Part shown: positions 31,478 through 39,144 of the stretch, one piece after another
Layout: the number at the start of each line of letters is the position of its first letter
How positions within the stretch are numbered: the first letter of the stretch is position 1
Assembly: GCF_023656415.1 (NCBI RefSeq)
Contig: NZ_JAMOIL010000029.1
Coordinates: forward strand, 1 to 57,899
Source of the DNA: Nocardioides bruguierae
GTDB lineage: Bacteria > Actinomycetota > Actinomycetes > Propionibacteriales > Nocardioidaceae
Reading direction: 5' to 3'
DNA length: 57,899 nucleotides
Position numbers and translations under genes: made by a program
The notes under the pieces: generated by a model
Databases searched by the model: none
Told to the model about the DNA's origin: nothing
The model's input: the letters and a program-made list of their open reading frames with translations, nothing else

Positions 31478-32404
31478 TCAGTCGACCGCGCGGATGCCCC
31501 AGCAGCCCGAGTGCTCGTCGCCGGCCTCGCCGGCGGGCTCCAGCACGACCAGGTCGGTGCCGGAGTTGAGGGCGTCCGGCGGCGCCGACATCGGCTCGAT
31601 CGCGAGCGAGCGGCGGGCGGTGGCCGGCACGTCGTCGGCGGTGTAGAGCAGCAGGCAGGGGTACTTCGCGTCCACCCACAGGCTCACGCCGCGGCCGCTG
31701 GCCGGGTCGAGGAGCGTCGCGGTGGCCACGTCCCGCTCGTCGCGGGCCAGGTCGGTGAAGGTGTCGTTGAGGACGGTCCCCCGCAGGGGCCGGGAGACCC
31801 GGAAGTCGTACTCGGTGCCGTCCACCGGCTCCGAGCCCTCCGGCAGGAGCCGCTCGGCGTCCACCAGGTAGCGGGTGCTCCCCGGGAAGGTCAGCTCCAG
31901 GCCGTCGACCGGGCCGTCCCCGACGCACAGGTACGGGTGGGCGCCGACCGCGTAGGGCGCGCGGGCGCCGGACATGTTGGTCGCCGTCTGGGTCACGGTG
32001 AGGCCGTCGGCCGAGAGGTCGTAGACCACGTGCAGGTCCAGCGTCCACGGGTAGCCGGTCTGCGCCATCAGCCGGTACTGCAGCGAGACCGAGTGCGGCG
32101 TGTGCTCCTCCACGCTCCAGGCCACCCACCGCGCCAGGCCGTGCGAGGCGTTCGTGCGCTTCGGCTCGGTCAGCGGCAGCTGGTGGTCGCTGCCCTCGAA
32201 GGAGTAGCGGCCGTCGCGGGTGCGGTTGGGCCACGGGACGAGCTGCTGGCCGCGTCCGCCGCCGGACATCTCGTCCTCGCCGAACCCGTCGACCAGCGGG
32301 CGGCCCTGGTGCTCGAGGAGGCGCAGGGCGCCACCGGACTCGGTGATGACGGCGCGGTAGCCGCCGGCCGCGATCTCGAACTGGTCACCGCTCGGGGGAA
32401 GCAT
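31478..32404 (-). CDS. Aldose 1-epimerase family protein
   Basis: 308 residues of the galactose mutarotase-like fold. Recognisable blocks are QLVPWPNRTRDGRYSF (about 53-68), NASHGLARWVAW with the family histidine (about 84-95), YAVGAHPYLCVG with the second histidine, and the C-terminal SLAIEPMSAPPDALNSG with the catalytic glutamate. It interconverts sugar anomers or acts on a related hexose derivative. ATG 32404 is supported by a TACGCT box 7 nt upstream. Confidence 0.9.
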   Translation of the reverse strand: MLPPSGDQFEIAAGGYRAVITESGGALRLLEHQGRPLVDGFGEDEMSGGGRGQQLVPWPNRTRDGRYSFEGSDHQLPLTEPKRTNASHGLARWVAWSVEEHTPHSVSLQYRLMAQTGYPWTLDLHVVYDLSADGLTVTQTATNMSGARAPYAVGAHPYLCVGDGPVDGLELTFPGSTRYLVDAERLLPEGSEPVDGTEYDFRVSRPLRGTVLNDTFTDLARDERDVATATLLDPASGRGVSLWVDAKYPCLLLYTADDVPATARRSLAIEPMSAPPDALNSGTDLVVLEPAGEAGDEHSGCWGIRAVD

Positions 32405-32411
32405 GCGGCAC

Positions 32412-32417
32412 AGCGTA
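32412..32417 (-). promoter_or_regulatory. -10 box (TACGCT) of leaderless epimerase gene
   Basis: On the minus strand TACGCT ends 7 nt before ATG 32404. No Shine-Dalgarno sequence is present. Confidence 0.45.
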
Positions 32418-32498
32418 GGACCGGGCACCGGCCCGCACGGGTGGAACCCAGCCCTCGGACACGTGTCGTGCTGACCTGTCCGGTCCGGTGCCCCGGGC

Positions 32499-33056
32499 TC
32501 AGCGGACGACGGGGGCGGCCGACCCGGTGCCGTCCACGAGCACGTCGGCCCGCGCGGTCGTGTCCTCGGCAGCCAGGTGCGCCTCCTCCGCGGCGGCCCA
32601 CGCGTCCCACCAGGGGGCGAAGGCGTCGCCGTCCCGGGCGAGGCCGCGCTCGCGGCGCACCGGTACGGGGGCCTCCAGCCAGACCAGCAGCGTGCGCAGG
32701 CCGTCGAGGAGGCGGGTCCCGCTGCCCACGCCCTCCACCACCACTAGGTCGACGGGTGGCACGACCACCTCGCCCTGCCAGGTGCCGGCGTGCCAGTCCC
32801 ACCGCGGGCAGGTGCCGGTGCGCCCCTCGGCCACCGGGGCGAGCAGGCCGGCCAACCGCGGCGCGGAGCCGGGCAGCCCCTCCCAGCCCTCGTAGAGGTC
32901 GTCCATGTGCACCAGCGCCGTGCGCAGGCCCCGGTCGGTGGCCGCGGCGACCACGCGGTCGGCCAGCACGGTCTTGCCCGAGCCGGAGCGACCGTCGAGC
33001 GCGAGCACCCGCGGGGCGGGTGCCTCGAGGGGACGAGCGAGCGCCAGGTCGAGCAC
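32499..33056 (-). CDS. Uridine kinase-like P-loop protein
   Basis: 185 residues. Walker A is DGRSGSGKT (about 21-29). The substrate-side aspartates of nucleoside kinases appear in LVHMDDLYEGW (about 48-58), and the Walker-B-like strand is VDLVVVEGVG (about 102-111). The size and layout fit the uridine kinase/pantothenate kinase-like family of actinobacteria, most of whose members are uncharacterised. The GTG start at 33056 is the first start in frame; CTG codons lie upstream. It follows the membrane-protein gene by 24 nt. Confidence 0.78.
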   Translation of the reverse strand: MLDLALARPLEAPAPRVLALDGRSGSGKTVLADRVVAAATDRGLRTALVHMDDLYEGWEGLPGSAPRLAGLLAPVAEGRTGTCPRWDWHAGTWQGEVVVPPVDLVVVEGVGSGTRLLDGLRTLLVWLEAPVPVRRERGLARDGDAFAPWWDAWAAAEEAHLAAEDTTARADVLVDGTGSAAPVVR

Positions 33057-33079
33057 GAGCGCGGCTACCGCGTCCCCGC

Positions 33080-33559
33080 TCAGTCGATGCCCCGCTTGCG
33101 CAGCAGCGCCTCGATCTCGTCCATCTCGGCGTCACCCGAGCCGCCGGAGCCACCCGCGCTCGAGGACCCGGCGGCCCCCGCCCCCACGGCGCCCGCGGGG
33201 GCGTCCCCGCCCCGGCGCGCGGCACGACCTCGCGGCGCCGGCGTCGCGCCGGCCCGGGAGAGCTGCCGGGCCCGCAGCGCCGAGGAGGCCACCAGCAGCA
33301 CCACGGCCAGCCCGGCGAGCACGATGCCCGCCCACACCGTCGGCACCAGGACGAGGGTGAGGACCCAGTCCGCGACGGCGTCGACGATCCGCGTGAACAT
33401 CTTCAGCGTGCGCGTCAGGTACGCCGCCGGCACGAGCAGGGTGAGCCCGGCGAGGCGCAGGCCGGCCGCCGCCCCCCTCCGGCGGAACGCGACCCAGGTC
33501 GCGATCGCGCCCAGGACGGTGAGGGCGGTGCACAGGGCCAGCCAGGCGACGTCGTCCAC
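33080..33559 (-). CDS. Small membrane protein with conserved C-terminal motif
   Basis: 159 residues. Three hydrophobic segments (about 3-23, 31-46 and 62-92) are followed by a basic Ala/Pro/Gly-rich linker and an acidic end, DAEMDEIEALLRKRGID. That last motif, a short amphipathic helix ending in KRGI, recurs at the end of many otherwise unrelated small actinobacterial proteins. No function is known. GTG 33559 has GGAGGG immediately before it, so the spacing is short. It heads an operon with the kinase-like gene. Confidence 0.7.
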   Translation of the reverse strand: MDDVAWLALCTALTVLGAIATWVAFRRRGAAAGLRLAGLTLLVPAAYLTRTLKMFTRIVDAVADWVLTLVLVPTVWAGIVLAGLAVVLLVASSALRARQLSRAGATPAPRGRAARRGGDAPAGAVGAGAAGSSSAGGSGGSGDAEMDEIEALLRKRGID

Positions 33560-33624
33560 CCCTCCAGCCTGCCACAGCCGCCCGGGATGTCCGCGCGCTC
33601 CGGCCCGTGCGTCACGATGGGGGA

Positions 33625-34221
33625 GTGTCCCGCCCGTACGAGCCCACCACCGGCCCCGACGGCAAGCGCCGCTGGTCCTTCGACGTGACCGGCGACGGCC
33701 GCTCGCTGGAGGCGCCCGCCTTCCCCGACGACGACGGCACGGCGGACGCCGGGCTGGCCGCCGCGCTCGCGGCACGCACCGCGGCCCGCGGTGACCGGGC
33801 GGCGGCGGGCCAGGCCTACCTGGCCTGCCTGGACGCCCTGACCCGGGCGCGCCTGCTCGTCCCCGTGGTCGCGGTGCTCGGCGAGGTCGGGCTCGCCGAG
33901 AACGGCCTGGCGGTGGAGAAGGACAGCGACATGGCCGCCGTCCTGCTCACGGGGGCCGACGGCCGCACGGCCCTGCTCTCGTTCTCCGCCACCGCCACGA
34001 TGGCCGCGTGGGACCCGGAGGCCCGGCCCGTGGCCGTGCCGGCCCGCACCGCGGCGGAGGCGGCGATCGCGGAGGGCGCCTCGGCGCTCGTGCTCGACCT
34101 GGCCGGGCCGCACCGTCTCGTGGTCGAGGGCGACGACCTCTCCGCCCTGGCCTCGGGGTGGACGCTGGCACGGGTCGGCGAGGGGCAGGGGGCTACCGTG
34201 GGGTGGGTCCGGCCGACCTGA
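33625..34221 (+). CDS. SseB-family protein
   Basis: 198 residues. The central part (LACLDALTRARLLVPVV, with DMAAVLLTGADGRTALLSFSA and AWDPEARPVAV, cited in parts) matches the SseB N-terminal domain common in actinobacteria; its biochemical role is unknown. GTG 33625 has CACGAT 6 nt upstream; GTG 33607 would add six residues. It is followed by the infC leader and is usually found next to infC in this group. Confidence 0.82.
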   Translation: MSRPYEPTTGPDGKRRWSFDVTGDGRSLEAPAFPDDDGTADAGLAAALAARTAARGDRAAAGQAYLACLDALTRARLLVPVVAVLGEVGLAENGLAVEKDSDMAAVLLTGADGRTALLSFSATATMAAWDPEARPVAVPARTAAEAAIAEGASALVLDLAGPHRLVVEGDDLSALASGWTLARVGEGQGATVGWVRPT

Positions 34222-34231
34222 GGCGCCTCGA

Positions 34232-34261
34232 TTCGCGCCCGGGGGAACATCCGCGTACATT
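34232..34261 (+). promoter_or_regulatory. Candidate infC operon promoter
   Basis: TTCGCG (34232-34237) and TACATT (34256-34261), 18 bp apart. The -10 box is good and the -35 weak. Confidence 0.45.
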
Positions 34262-34481
34262 CTCCTGTTGACCGATCAGTCCCACCTGCCCTGGAGCACC
34301 GCGAGGCGCCGAGGGGGAGCGAGGACCGATCCCACAAGCGGGGACCAAGCACGATCGTCTCCCACCCGCACCGGCCGCCACAGGTCGTCGGGTCCGGTCG
34401 CCGGAGCAGCACCCCGTCCGCAGGGCGTGGTGGGGCACCCGGCAGAGGCACTCCTCAGCACTGAGGGGGTGCGTCGTGACT

Positions 34482-34520
34482 GGCTTCCGCTTGCACTGCA
34501 GCGGAAGCCTTCGTCGTTTT
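34482..34520 (+). terminator. Attenuator in the infC leader
   Basis: GGCTTCCGCT pairs perfectly with AGCGGAAGCC around an 8-nt loop. TTCGTCGTTTT follows at once. A U-rich tail after a stable stem is rare in this genome, where terminators otherwise lack it, and it lies 67 nt before infC. Confidence 0.65.
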
Positions 34521-34586
34521 CGGGCCCGGAGCCACCGGGCCGCGGGAACGCCGCGGACAGTCCGGCCATCCATCCCAGGAGGACAC

Positions 34587-35270
34587 ATCAGCACCGAGCT
34601 TCGAATCAACGACCGGATCCGCGTCGCGGAGGTCCGTCTCGTTGGCCCCAACGGCGAGACCGTCGGCATCGTGCCGACGGCTGACGCGCTGCGTCTGGCG
34701 CAGGAGGCCGACCTGGACCTCGTCGAGGTCGCCCCCATGGCGCGTCCGCCGGTGTGCAAGCTCATGGACTACGGGAAGTTCAAGTACGAGAACGCCCAGA
34801 AGGCCCGTGAGGCGCGTCGGAACCAGACCAACGTCATCATCAAGGAGATGAAGCTCCGGCCCAAGATCGACGCCCACGACTACGAGACCAAGAAGGGTCA
34901 CGTCGTGCGCTTCCTCAAGGCCGGCGACAAGGTCAAGATCACGATCATGTTCCGTGGTCGTGAGCAGCACCGGCCCGAGCTGGGCTTCCGGCTGCTCCAG
35001 CGCCTCGCGGAGGACGTGGACGACCTGGGCTTCGTGGAGTCCTCGCCGAAGCAGGACGGCCGCAACATGGTCATGGTCCTCGGTCCGCACAAGAAGAAGG
35101 CCGAGGCCAAGGCCGAGGTCAAGGCGGCCAAGACCGCCCGCGCCGCCGAGCGTGCCGCCGACGAGGCGGAGGAGAAGGCCGAGCGCACCGCCGCGAACGC
35201 CACCCGCACGCCCAACGAGGCCAAGAAGCGCGGCCCGTCCGAGAACCTCGACCCCGACGTCGACCTCTGA
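34587..35270 (+). CDS. infC: Translation initiation factor IF-3
   Basis: 227 residues with an ATC start: the family N-terminus STELRINDRIRVAEVRLVG begins directly after it, AGGAGG (34577-34582) precedes it, and no ATG/GTG/TTG in frame is near. IF-3 keeps the 30S subunit free and checks start codons, and rare starts on infC allow it to control its own synthesis in other bacteria. N- and C-terminal domains span about 3-75 and 85-170. An extra Lys/Ala/Glu-rich tail of about 50 residues is typical of actinobacteria. Operon: infC-rpmI-rplT. Confidence 0.95.
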   Translation: MSTELRINDRIRVAEVRLVGPNGETVGIVPTADALRLAQEADLDLVEVAPMARPPVCKLMDYGKFKYENAQKAREARRNQTNVIIKEMKLRPKIDAHDYETKKGHVVRFLKAGDKVKITIMFRGREQHRPELGFRLLQRLAEDVDDLGFVESSPKQDGRNMVMVLGPHKKKAEAKAEVKAAKTARAAERAADEAEEKAERTAANATRTPNEAKKRGPSENLDPDVDL

Positions 35271-35345
35271 CAAACCCCTGACGCCCTCCCGGCGCCGTGA
35301 CCACCCCCGGTCGTGACGCCGGCACGAGTGAGAAGAGAGAGCACG

Positions 35346-35558
35346 ATGCCCAAGAACAAGACCCACTCCGGGACCAAGAAGCGGTTCAAGGTCACCGGCA
35401 GCGGCAAGGTCCGCCGCCTCCAGGCCCACCGCAAGTCGGGCGCTGCGTTCGCCTCGTCCCCGACCACCGGCAGCCGCAAGAAGCACCGCCGCAACGCCGG
35501 CGAGGTCGACGTCGACAAGGCCGACGTCAAGCGCGTCAAGAAGCTGCTCGGCATCTGA
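35346..35558 (+). CDS. rpmI: 50S ribosomal protein L35
   Basis: Seventy residues, very basic, starting MPKNKTHSGTKKRFKVTGSG, the usual L35 beginning. ATG 35346 follows GAAGAGAGAGC. Middle gene of the infC-rpmI-rplT operon. Confidence 0.96.
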   Translation: MPKNKTHSGTKKRFKVTGSGKVRRLQAHRKSGAAFASSPTTGSRKKHRRNAGEVDVDKADVKRVKKLLGI

Positions 35559-35599
35559 GCCTCACTGACCCCCTGACAACCAGCACCAAGGAGTAAGAC

Positions 35600-35986
35600 A
35601 TGGCACGCGTCAAGCGGGCAGTGAACGCCCAGAAGAAGCGCCGGGTCACCCTCGAGCGCGCCAGCGGCTACCGCGGGCAGCGCTCGCGCCTCTACCGGAA
35701 GGCGAAGGAGCAGGTCACCCACTCCCTCGTCTACAGCTACAACGACCGCCGCAAGAACAAGGGCAACTTCCGTCGTCTGTGGATCCAGCGCATCAACGCC
35801 GCGGCTCGCGCTGAGGGCATGACCTACAACCGGTTCATCCAGGGCCTCGGCCTGGCCGGTGTCGAGGTCGACCGCAAGATCCTCGCCGAGCTGGCCGTCA
35901 ACGACCAGGCCGCCTTCAAGGCCCTCGTCGAGACCGCCAAGGCCGCCCTCCCCGAGGACGTCAACGCGCCCAAGGCCTCGGCCTGA
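35600..35986 (+). CDS. rplT: 50S ribosomal protein L20
   Basis: 128 residues starting MARVKRAVNAQKKRRVTLE, followed by the ASGYRGQRSRLYRKAKEQ block and the C-terminal domain with FIQGLGLAGVEVDRKIL. L20 binds 23S rRNA early in assembly. ATG 35600 follows AAGGAGT. The next gene begins 6 bp after its stop. Confidence 0.97.
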   Translation: MARVKRAVNAQKKRRVTLERASGYRGQRSRLYRKAKEQVTHSLVYSYNDRRKNKGNFRRLWIQRINAAARAEGMTYNRFIQGLGLAGVEVDRKILAELAVNDQAAFKALVETAKAALPEDVNAPKASA

Positions 35987-35991
35987 GCGAC

Positions 35992-36798
35992 GTGCCTCTC
36001 CCGGCACCCCTGAGCGCGGCCAACCGCCGCGTGAAGGACGCACGCAGGCTCAGCCGCCGCTCGGAGCGATCCGAGCGGCGGCTGTTCCTCGCTGACGGCC
36101 CGAAGGCCGTCGAGGGAGCCCTCCAGGTCGAGGGCTGCCTGGTCGAGGTGTTCGCGGCCCCCGAGGCCCACCTCGCCCACCCCGGCCTCCTCGCCGCCTG
36201 CGAGTCCGTCGGCGTCCCCTGGACGCCGGTCGAGCAGCGTGGGATCGAGGCCCTCTCCGACGCCGTGTCGCCCGCCGGCGTCATCGGCGTCTGCCGCCTC
36301 CTCGACGTGCCCGCGCAGGAGGTGCTGCGACCCGGTCGCGACCTCGTCGCCATCTGCGCCGACGTCCGCGACCCCGGCAACGCCGGCACCGTCGTGCGGT
36401 GCGCGGACGCCGCCGGGGTGGACGGCGTCGTGCTGGCCGGCTCGTCGGTCGACCTGCACAACCCGAAGACCGTCCGGGCCTCCGTCGGCTCCGTCTTCCA
36501 CCTGCCCGTCGCCCTCGAGCCCGACCCGCTGGCCGCGGTCCGCGCCGCGCAGGCCGCCGGCCTCACGGTGCTGGCCGCCGACGGCGCCGGCGAGGTCGAC
36601 CTCTTCGAGGCGGACGAGATCCTCGCCCGGCCCACCGCCTGGCTGTTCGGCAACGAGGCCTGGGGCCTGCCCGAGGAGCTGGCGGCCGCGGCAGACCACC
36701 GGGTGGCCATCCCGATCCACGGGCGCGCCGAGTCGCTCAACCTGGCCACCGCCGCGGCGCTCTGCCTCTACGCCAGCGCCCGCGCGCAGCGCACCTGA
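35992..36798 (+). CDS. TrmH/SpoU-family RNA 2'-O-methyltransferase
   Basis: 268 residues. An N-terminal substrate-binding domain (about 1-105, with RLSRRSERSERRLFLADGPKAVEGAL, cited in part) is followed by the SPOUT knot. The three SPOUT motifs are visible: DVRDPGNAGTVVRCADAAG (about 123-141), WLFGNEAWGLPEE (about 218-230), and IPIHGRAESLNLATAAALCLY (about 242-262, cited in part), which form the SAM-binding trefoil. It most likely methylates 23S rRNA, like RlmB or the TsnR group. GTG 35992 is close behind rplT, which suggests co-transcription. Confidence 0.92.
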   Translation: MPLPAPLSAANRRVKDARRLSRRSERSERRLFLADGPKAVEGALQVEGCLVEVFAAPEAHLAHPGLLAACESVGVPWTPVEQRGIEALSDAVSPAGVIGVCRLLDVPAQEVLRPGRDLVAICADVRDPGNAGTVVRCADAAGVDGVVLAGSSVDLHNPKTVRASVGSVFHLPVALEPDPLAAVRAAQAAGLTVLAADGAGEVDLFEADEILARPTAWLFGNEAWGLPEELAAAADHRVAIPIHGRAESLNLATAAALCLYASARAQRT

Positions 36799-36813
36799 GC
36801 GCTCCGCCGCCCC

Positions 36814-36819
36814 TAGGGT
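36814..36819 (+). promoter_or_regulatory. -10 box (TAGGGT) of leaderless histidine kinase gene
   Basis: TAGGGT ends 6 nt before ATG 36826. No Shine-Dalgarno sequence is present. Confidence 0.5.
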
Positions 36820-36825
36820 GTCCGG

Positions 36826-37884
36826 ATGGACGCGAGCGCGCTGGACCTCCTGCCCGACGGCGTCGTCCTGGCGGGCGGGGACGGGCGCGTGCGCGCCGTG
36901 TCCGCCGTGGCGGCGCGGCTGCTGCGCGTGGACGCGGACGACGCCGTCGGACAGCCCCTGGGCGAGGTCCTGCGGCTCATCGACCAGCGCGGCAGCGACT
37001 GGACCGCAGTCAACACGCCCTACGTCGGCCTCGGCACCCGCACCGGCGTCCCCGAGCAGTCCTGGTTGCTGCCGGACGGCGGGGAGGTGCTCGTGACCGC
37101 CGCGCTGCACCGGCCCCGTGTCGGCGCACCCGTCGAGGCCGTGGCGGTGTCGCTGCGCTCGGCGCGCGGCCGCGAGCGGCTCGACCGCGACCGCTCCGAC
37201 CTGGTCGCGACCGTGGCCCACGAGCTGCGCTCCCCGCTGACGGGCGTGAAGGGCTTCGTCACCGCTCTGCTGAACCGCTGGGACAAGCTCCAGGACGAGC
37301 AGAAGAAGCTGATGCTGACCACGGTCGCCAGCGACGCGGACCGGCTCAGCCGGCTCATCGCGGAGCTCCTCGACGTCGCCCGCATCGACACCGGCCGCCT
37401 CCAGCTCTCCCCGCGGCCCACCGACGCCGCGGCCATCGCCGAGCGGGTGGTGGCGTCCGTGGCGGCGGGCACGGCGCGCCCCCTCGTCCTGGACCTCGGC
37501 GACGACGAGGGTGCCGGCCTGCCGCGGCTGCACGCCGACCCCGACAAGCTGACCCAGGTGCTGACGAACCTCGTGGAGAACGGCGTCCGGCACGGCGAGG
37601 GCGAGGTCCGCGTCCGGCTACGCGCTGACGGGACGCACGGCGACGAGGGCGCCCCCGACGGGGTGCGCTTCGAGGTCAGCGACGCCGGCGAGGGCATCGC
37701 CGCCGAGATGCGGGCCCGCGTGTTCACCAAGTTCTGGACCTCCGGCACCCGCGGCGGCTCCGGGCTGGGGCTCTACATCGTGCACGGCCTGGTGCGGGCC
37801 CACGGCGGGACGGTCACGCTCGGCACCTCGGACGCCGGCGGCGCGCTGGTCTCGCTCACCTGGCCCGCCGAGCAGCAACCCTGA
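36826..37884 (+). CDS. PAS-domain sensor histidine kinase
   Basis: 352 residues, no membrane segment, so cytosolic. Residues about 1-110 are a PAS-like sensor. The HisKA box is LVATVAHELRSPLTGVKGF (phospho-accepting His about residue 131). The HATPase domain has the N box TNLVENGVRHGEG, the G1 box DAGEGIAAEMRARVF, and the G2 region SGLGLYIVHGLV. No response regulator gene lies beside it; pdtaR is 36 kb away and normally pairs with a different kinase class. ATG 36826 is supported by the -10 box. The signal and partner are unknown. Confidence 0.9.
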   Translation: MDASALDLLPDGVVLAGGDGRVRAVSAVAARLLRVDADDAVGQPLGEVLRLIDQRGSDWTAVNTPYVGLGTRTGVPEQSWLLPDGGEVLVTAALHRPRVGAPVEAVAVSLRSARGRERLDRDRSDLVATVAHELRSPLTGVKGFVTALLNRWDKLQDEQKKLMLTTVASDADRLSRLIAELLDVARIDTGRLQLSPRPTDAAAIAERVVASVAAGTARPLVLDLGDDEGAGLPRLHADPDKLTQVLTNLVENGVRHGEGEVRVRLRADGTHGDEGAPDGVRFEVSDAGEGIAAEMRARVFTKFWTSGTRGGSGLGLYIVHGLVRAHGGTVTLGTSDAGGALVSLTWPAEQQP

Positions 37885-37896
37885 CCGACAGCGGGG

Positions 37897-37944
37897 CCGG
37901 TCGTGGGCCCGGTCGTGGGCCCGGTCGTGGGCCCGGTCGTGGGC
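37897..37944. repeat. Four exact 12-bp tandem repeats before pheS
   Basis: CCGGTCGTGGGC is repeated four times without a mismatch in the 155-bp gap between the kinase gene and pheS. It ends about 54 bp before the pheS -10 box. Each junction creates GGGCCC. Confidence 0.9.
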
Positions 37945-37997
37945 GCCGCCGACGTCCAGCCCCGACAACCGGTTCGCCCCTGCGCGCGGGACCTTCC

Positions 37998-38003
37998 TAG
38001 ACT
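37998..38003 (+). promoter_or_regulatory. Candidate -10 box of pheST
   Basis: TAGACT lies 36 nt upstream of the pheS start. TTCGCC, 19 bp upstream, is a poor -35. Confidence 0.4.
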
Positions 38004-38039
38004 GACCCCCGCTCAACCATCCCGCGTCGAAAGGCAGCC

Positions 38040-39137
38040 ATGTCGGGCCCGAACACCGATTACGACCCCGTCGAGGTCACCCCGCTGCAGGCGGAGCAGG
38101 TCGAGGCGGCGCGTGACGCCGCCCTGGCCGCGATCGCCGCAGCCGCCGACCTCGAGGAGCTCAAGGCGGTGCGGCTCGAGCACGCGGGGGACCGCTCCCC
38201 GCTCGCGCTCGCCAACCGCGAGATCGGTGCCCTGCCCCCGCAGGCCCGCAAGGAGGCCGGCCAGCGCGTCGGCCAGGCCCGTGGTGCGGTGAACAAGGCG
38301 CTCGCCGCCCGCACCGAGGTGCTCGAGGCCGAGCACGAGGAGCGGATGCTGGTCGAGGAGACGGTCGACGTCACGCTGCCCACCGACAAGGTGCCCGCCG
38401 GCGGCCGTCACCCGCTCACCACCGGCGCCGAGCTGATCGCCGACATCTTCCTCGCCATGGGCTGGGAGATCGCCGAGGGCCCGCTCGTCGAGGCCGAGTG
38501 GCTGAACTTCGACGCGCTCAACCTGGGCCCGGACCACCCGGCCCGCACCATGCAGGACACGTTCTGGACCGAGCCCGCGGAGAACCACGTCGTCCTCCGC
38601 ACCCAGACCAGCCCCGTGCAGGCGCGCACGATGCTCACCCGGAAGCCGCCGATCTACATCGCGTGCCCGGGCCGCGTGTTCCGCACCGACGAGTACGACG
38701 CCACGCACAGCCCGATGTTCCACCAGGTCGAGGGCCTCGTCGTGGACGAGGGCATCTCGATGGCACACCTCAAGGGCACGCTCGACCACTTCGCCGCGTC
38801 CATGTTCGGCGAGGGCATCGACACCCGCTTCCGCCCGTCCTACTTCCCCTTCACCGAGCCCAGCGCCGAAGTCGACCTGCGCTGCTTCGTGTGCCGCGGT
38901 GTCGAGGCCGACTCCTGCCGCACCTGCAAGGGCGAGGGCTGGATCGAGTGGGGCGGCTGCGGCGTGGTGAACCCCCGCGTCCTGACCGCCTGCGGCGTCG
39001 ACCCGGAGACCTACACCGGCTTCGCGTTCGGCATGGGCATCGACCGCTCGCTGATGTTCCGCCACGGCATCACCGACCTGCGCTCCTTCTTCGAGGGCGA
39101 CGTCCGCTTCACCCCTGCGTTCGGAACGGAGCTCTGA
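38040..39137 (+). CDS. pheS: Phenylalanyl-tRNA synthetase alpha subunit
   Basis: 365 residues. An N-terminal coiled coil (about 15-100) that binds tRNA-Phe is followed by a class II catalytic core. Motif 2 is seen around RVFRTDEYDATHSPMFHQVEG (about 219-239, cited in part) and motif 3 is FAFGMGIDRSLMFRHGI (about 328-344). RVFRTDEYDATH and the FTEPSAEVD block are diagnostic of PheS. ATG 38040 follows GAAAGG. pheT follows 7 bp downstream; the two form the alpha2-beta2 enzyme. Confidence 0.96.
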   Translation: MSGPNTDYDPVEVTPLQAEQVEAARDAALAAIAAAADLEELKAVRLEHAGDRSPLALANREIGALPPQARKEAGQRVGQARGAVNKALAARTEVLEAEHEERMLVEETVDVTLPTDKVPAGGRHPLTTGAELIADIFLAMGWEIAEGPLVEAEWLNFDALNLGPDHPARTMQDTFWTEPAENHVVLRTQTSPVQARTMLTRKPPIYIACPGRVFRTDEYDATHSPMFHQVEGLVVDEGISMAHLKGTLDHFAASMFGEGIDTRFRPSYFPFTEPSAEVDLRCFVCRGVEADSCRTCKGEGWIEWGGCGVVNPRVLTACGVDPETYTGFAFGMGIDRSLMFRHGITDLRSFFEGDVRFTPAFGTEL

Positions 39138-39144
39138 GCACCAG

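Larger units (their letters stand above)
34222..34586 (+). promoter_or_regulatory. infC operon leader
   Basis: 365 bp without a convincing gene. It starts with a candidate promoter (34232-34261) and contains an attenuator-like hairpin and T-rich run (34482-34520), then AGGAGG four bases before the ATC start of infC. The layout suggests control of infC-rpmI-rplT by transcription termination. The upstream part of the leader has several GC-rich inverted segments that could form an alternative fold. Confidence 0.6.

Noticed and set aside
34268..34684. A 138-codon frame in the infC leader
   Set aside because: It overlaps the attenuator hairpin and the infC start, and its composition is random-like.
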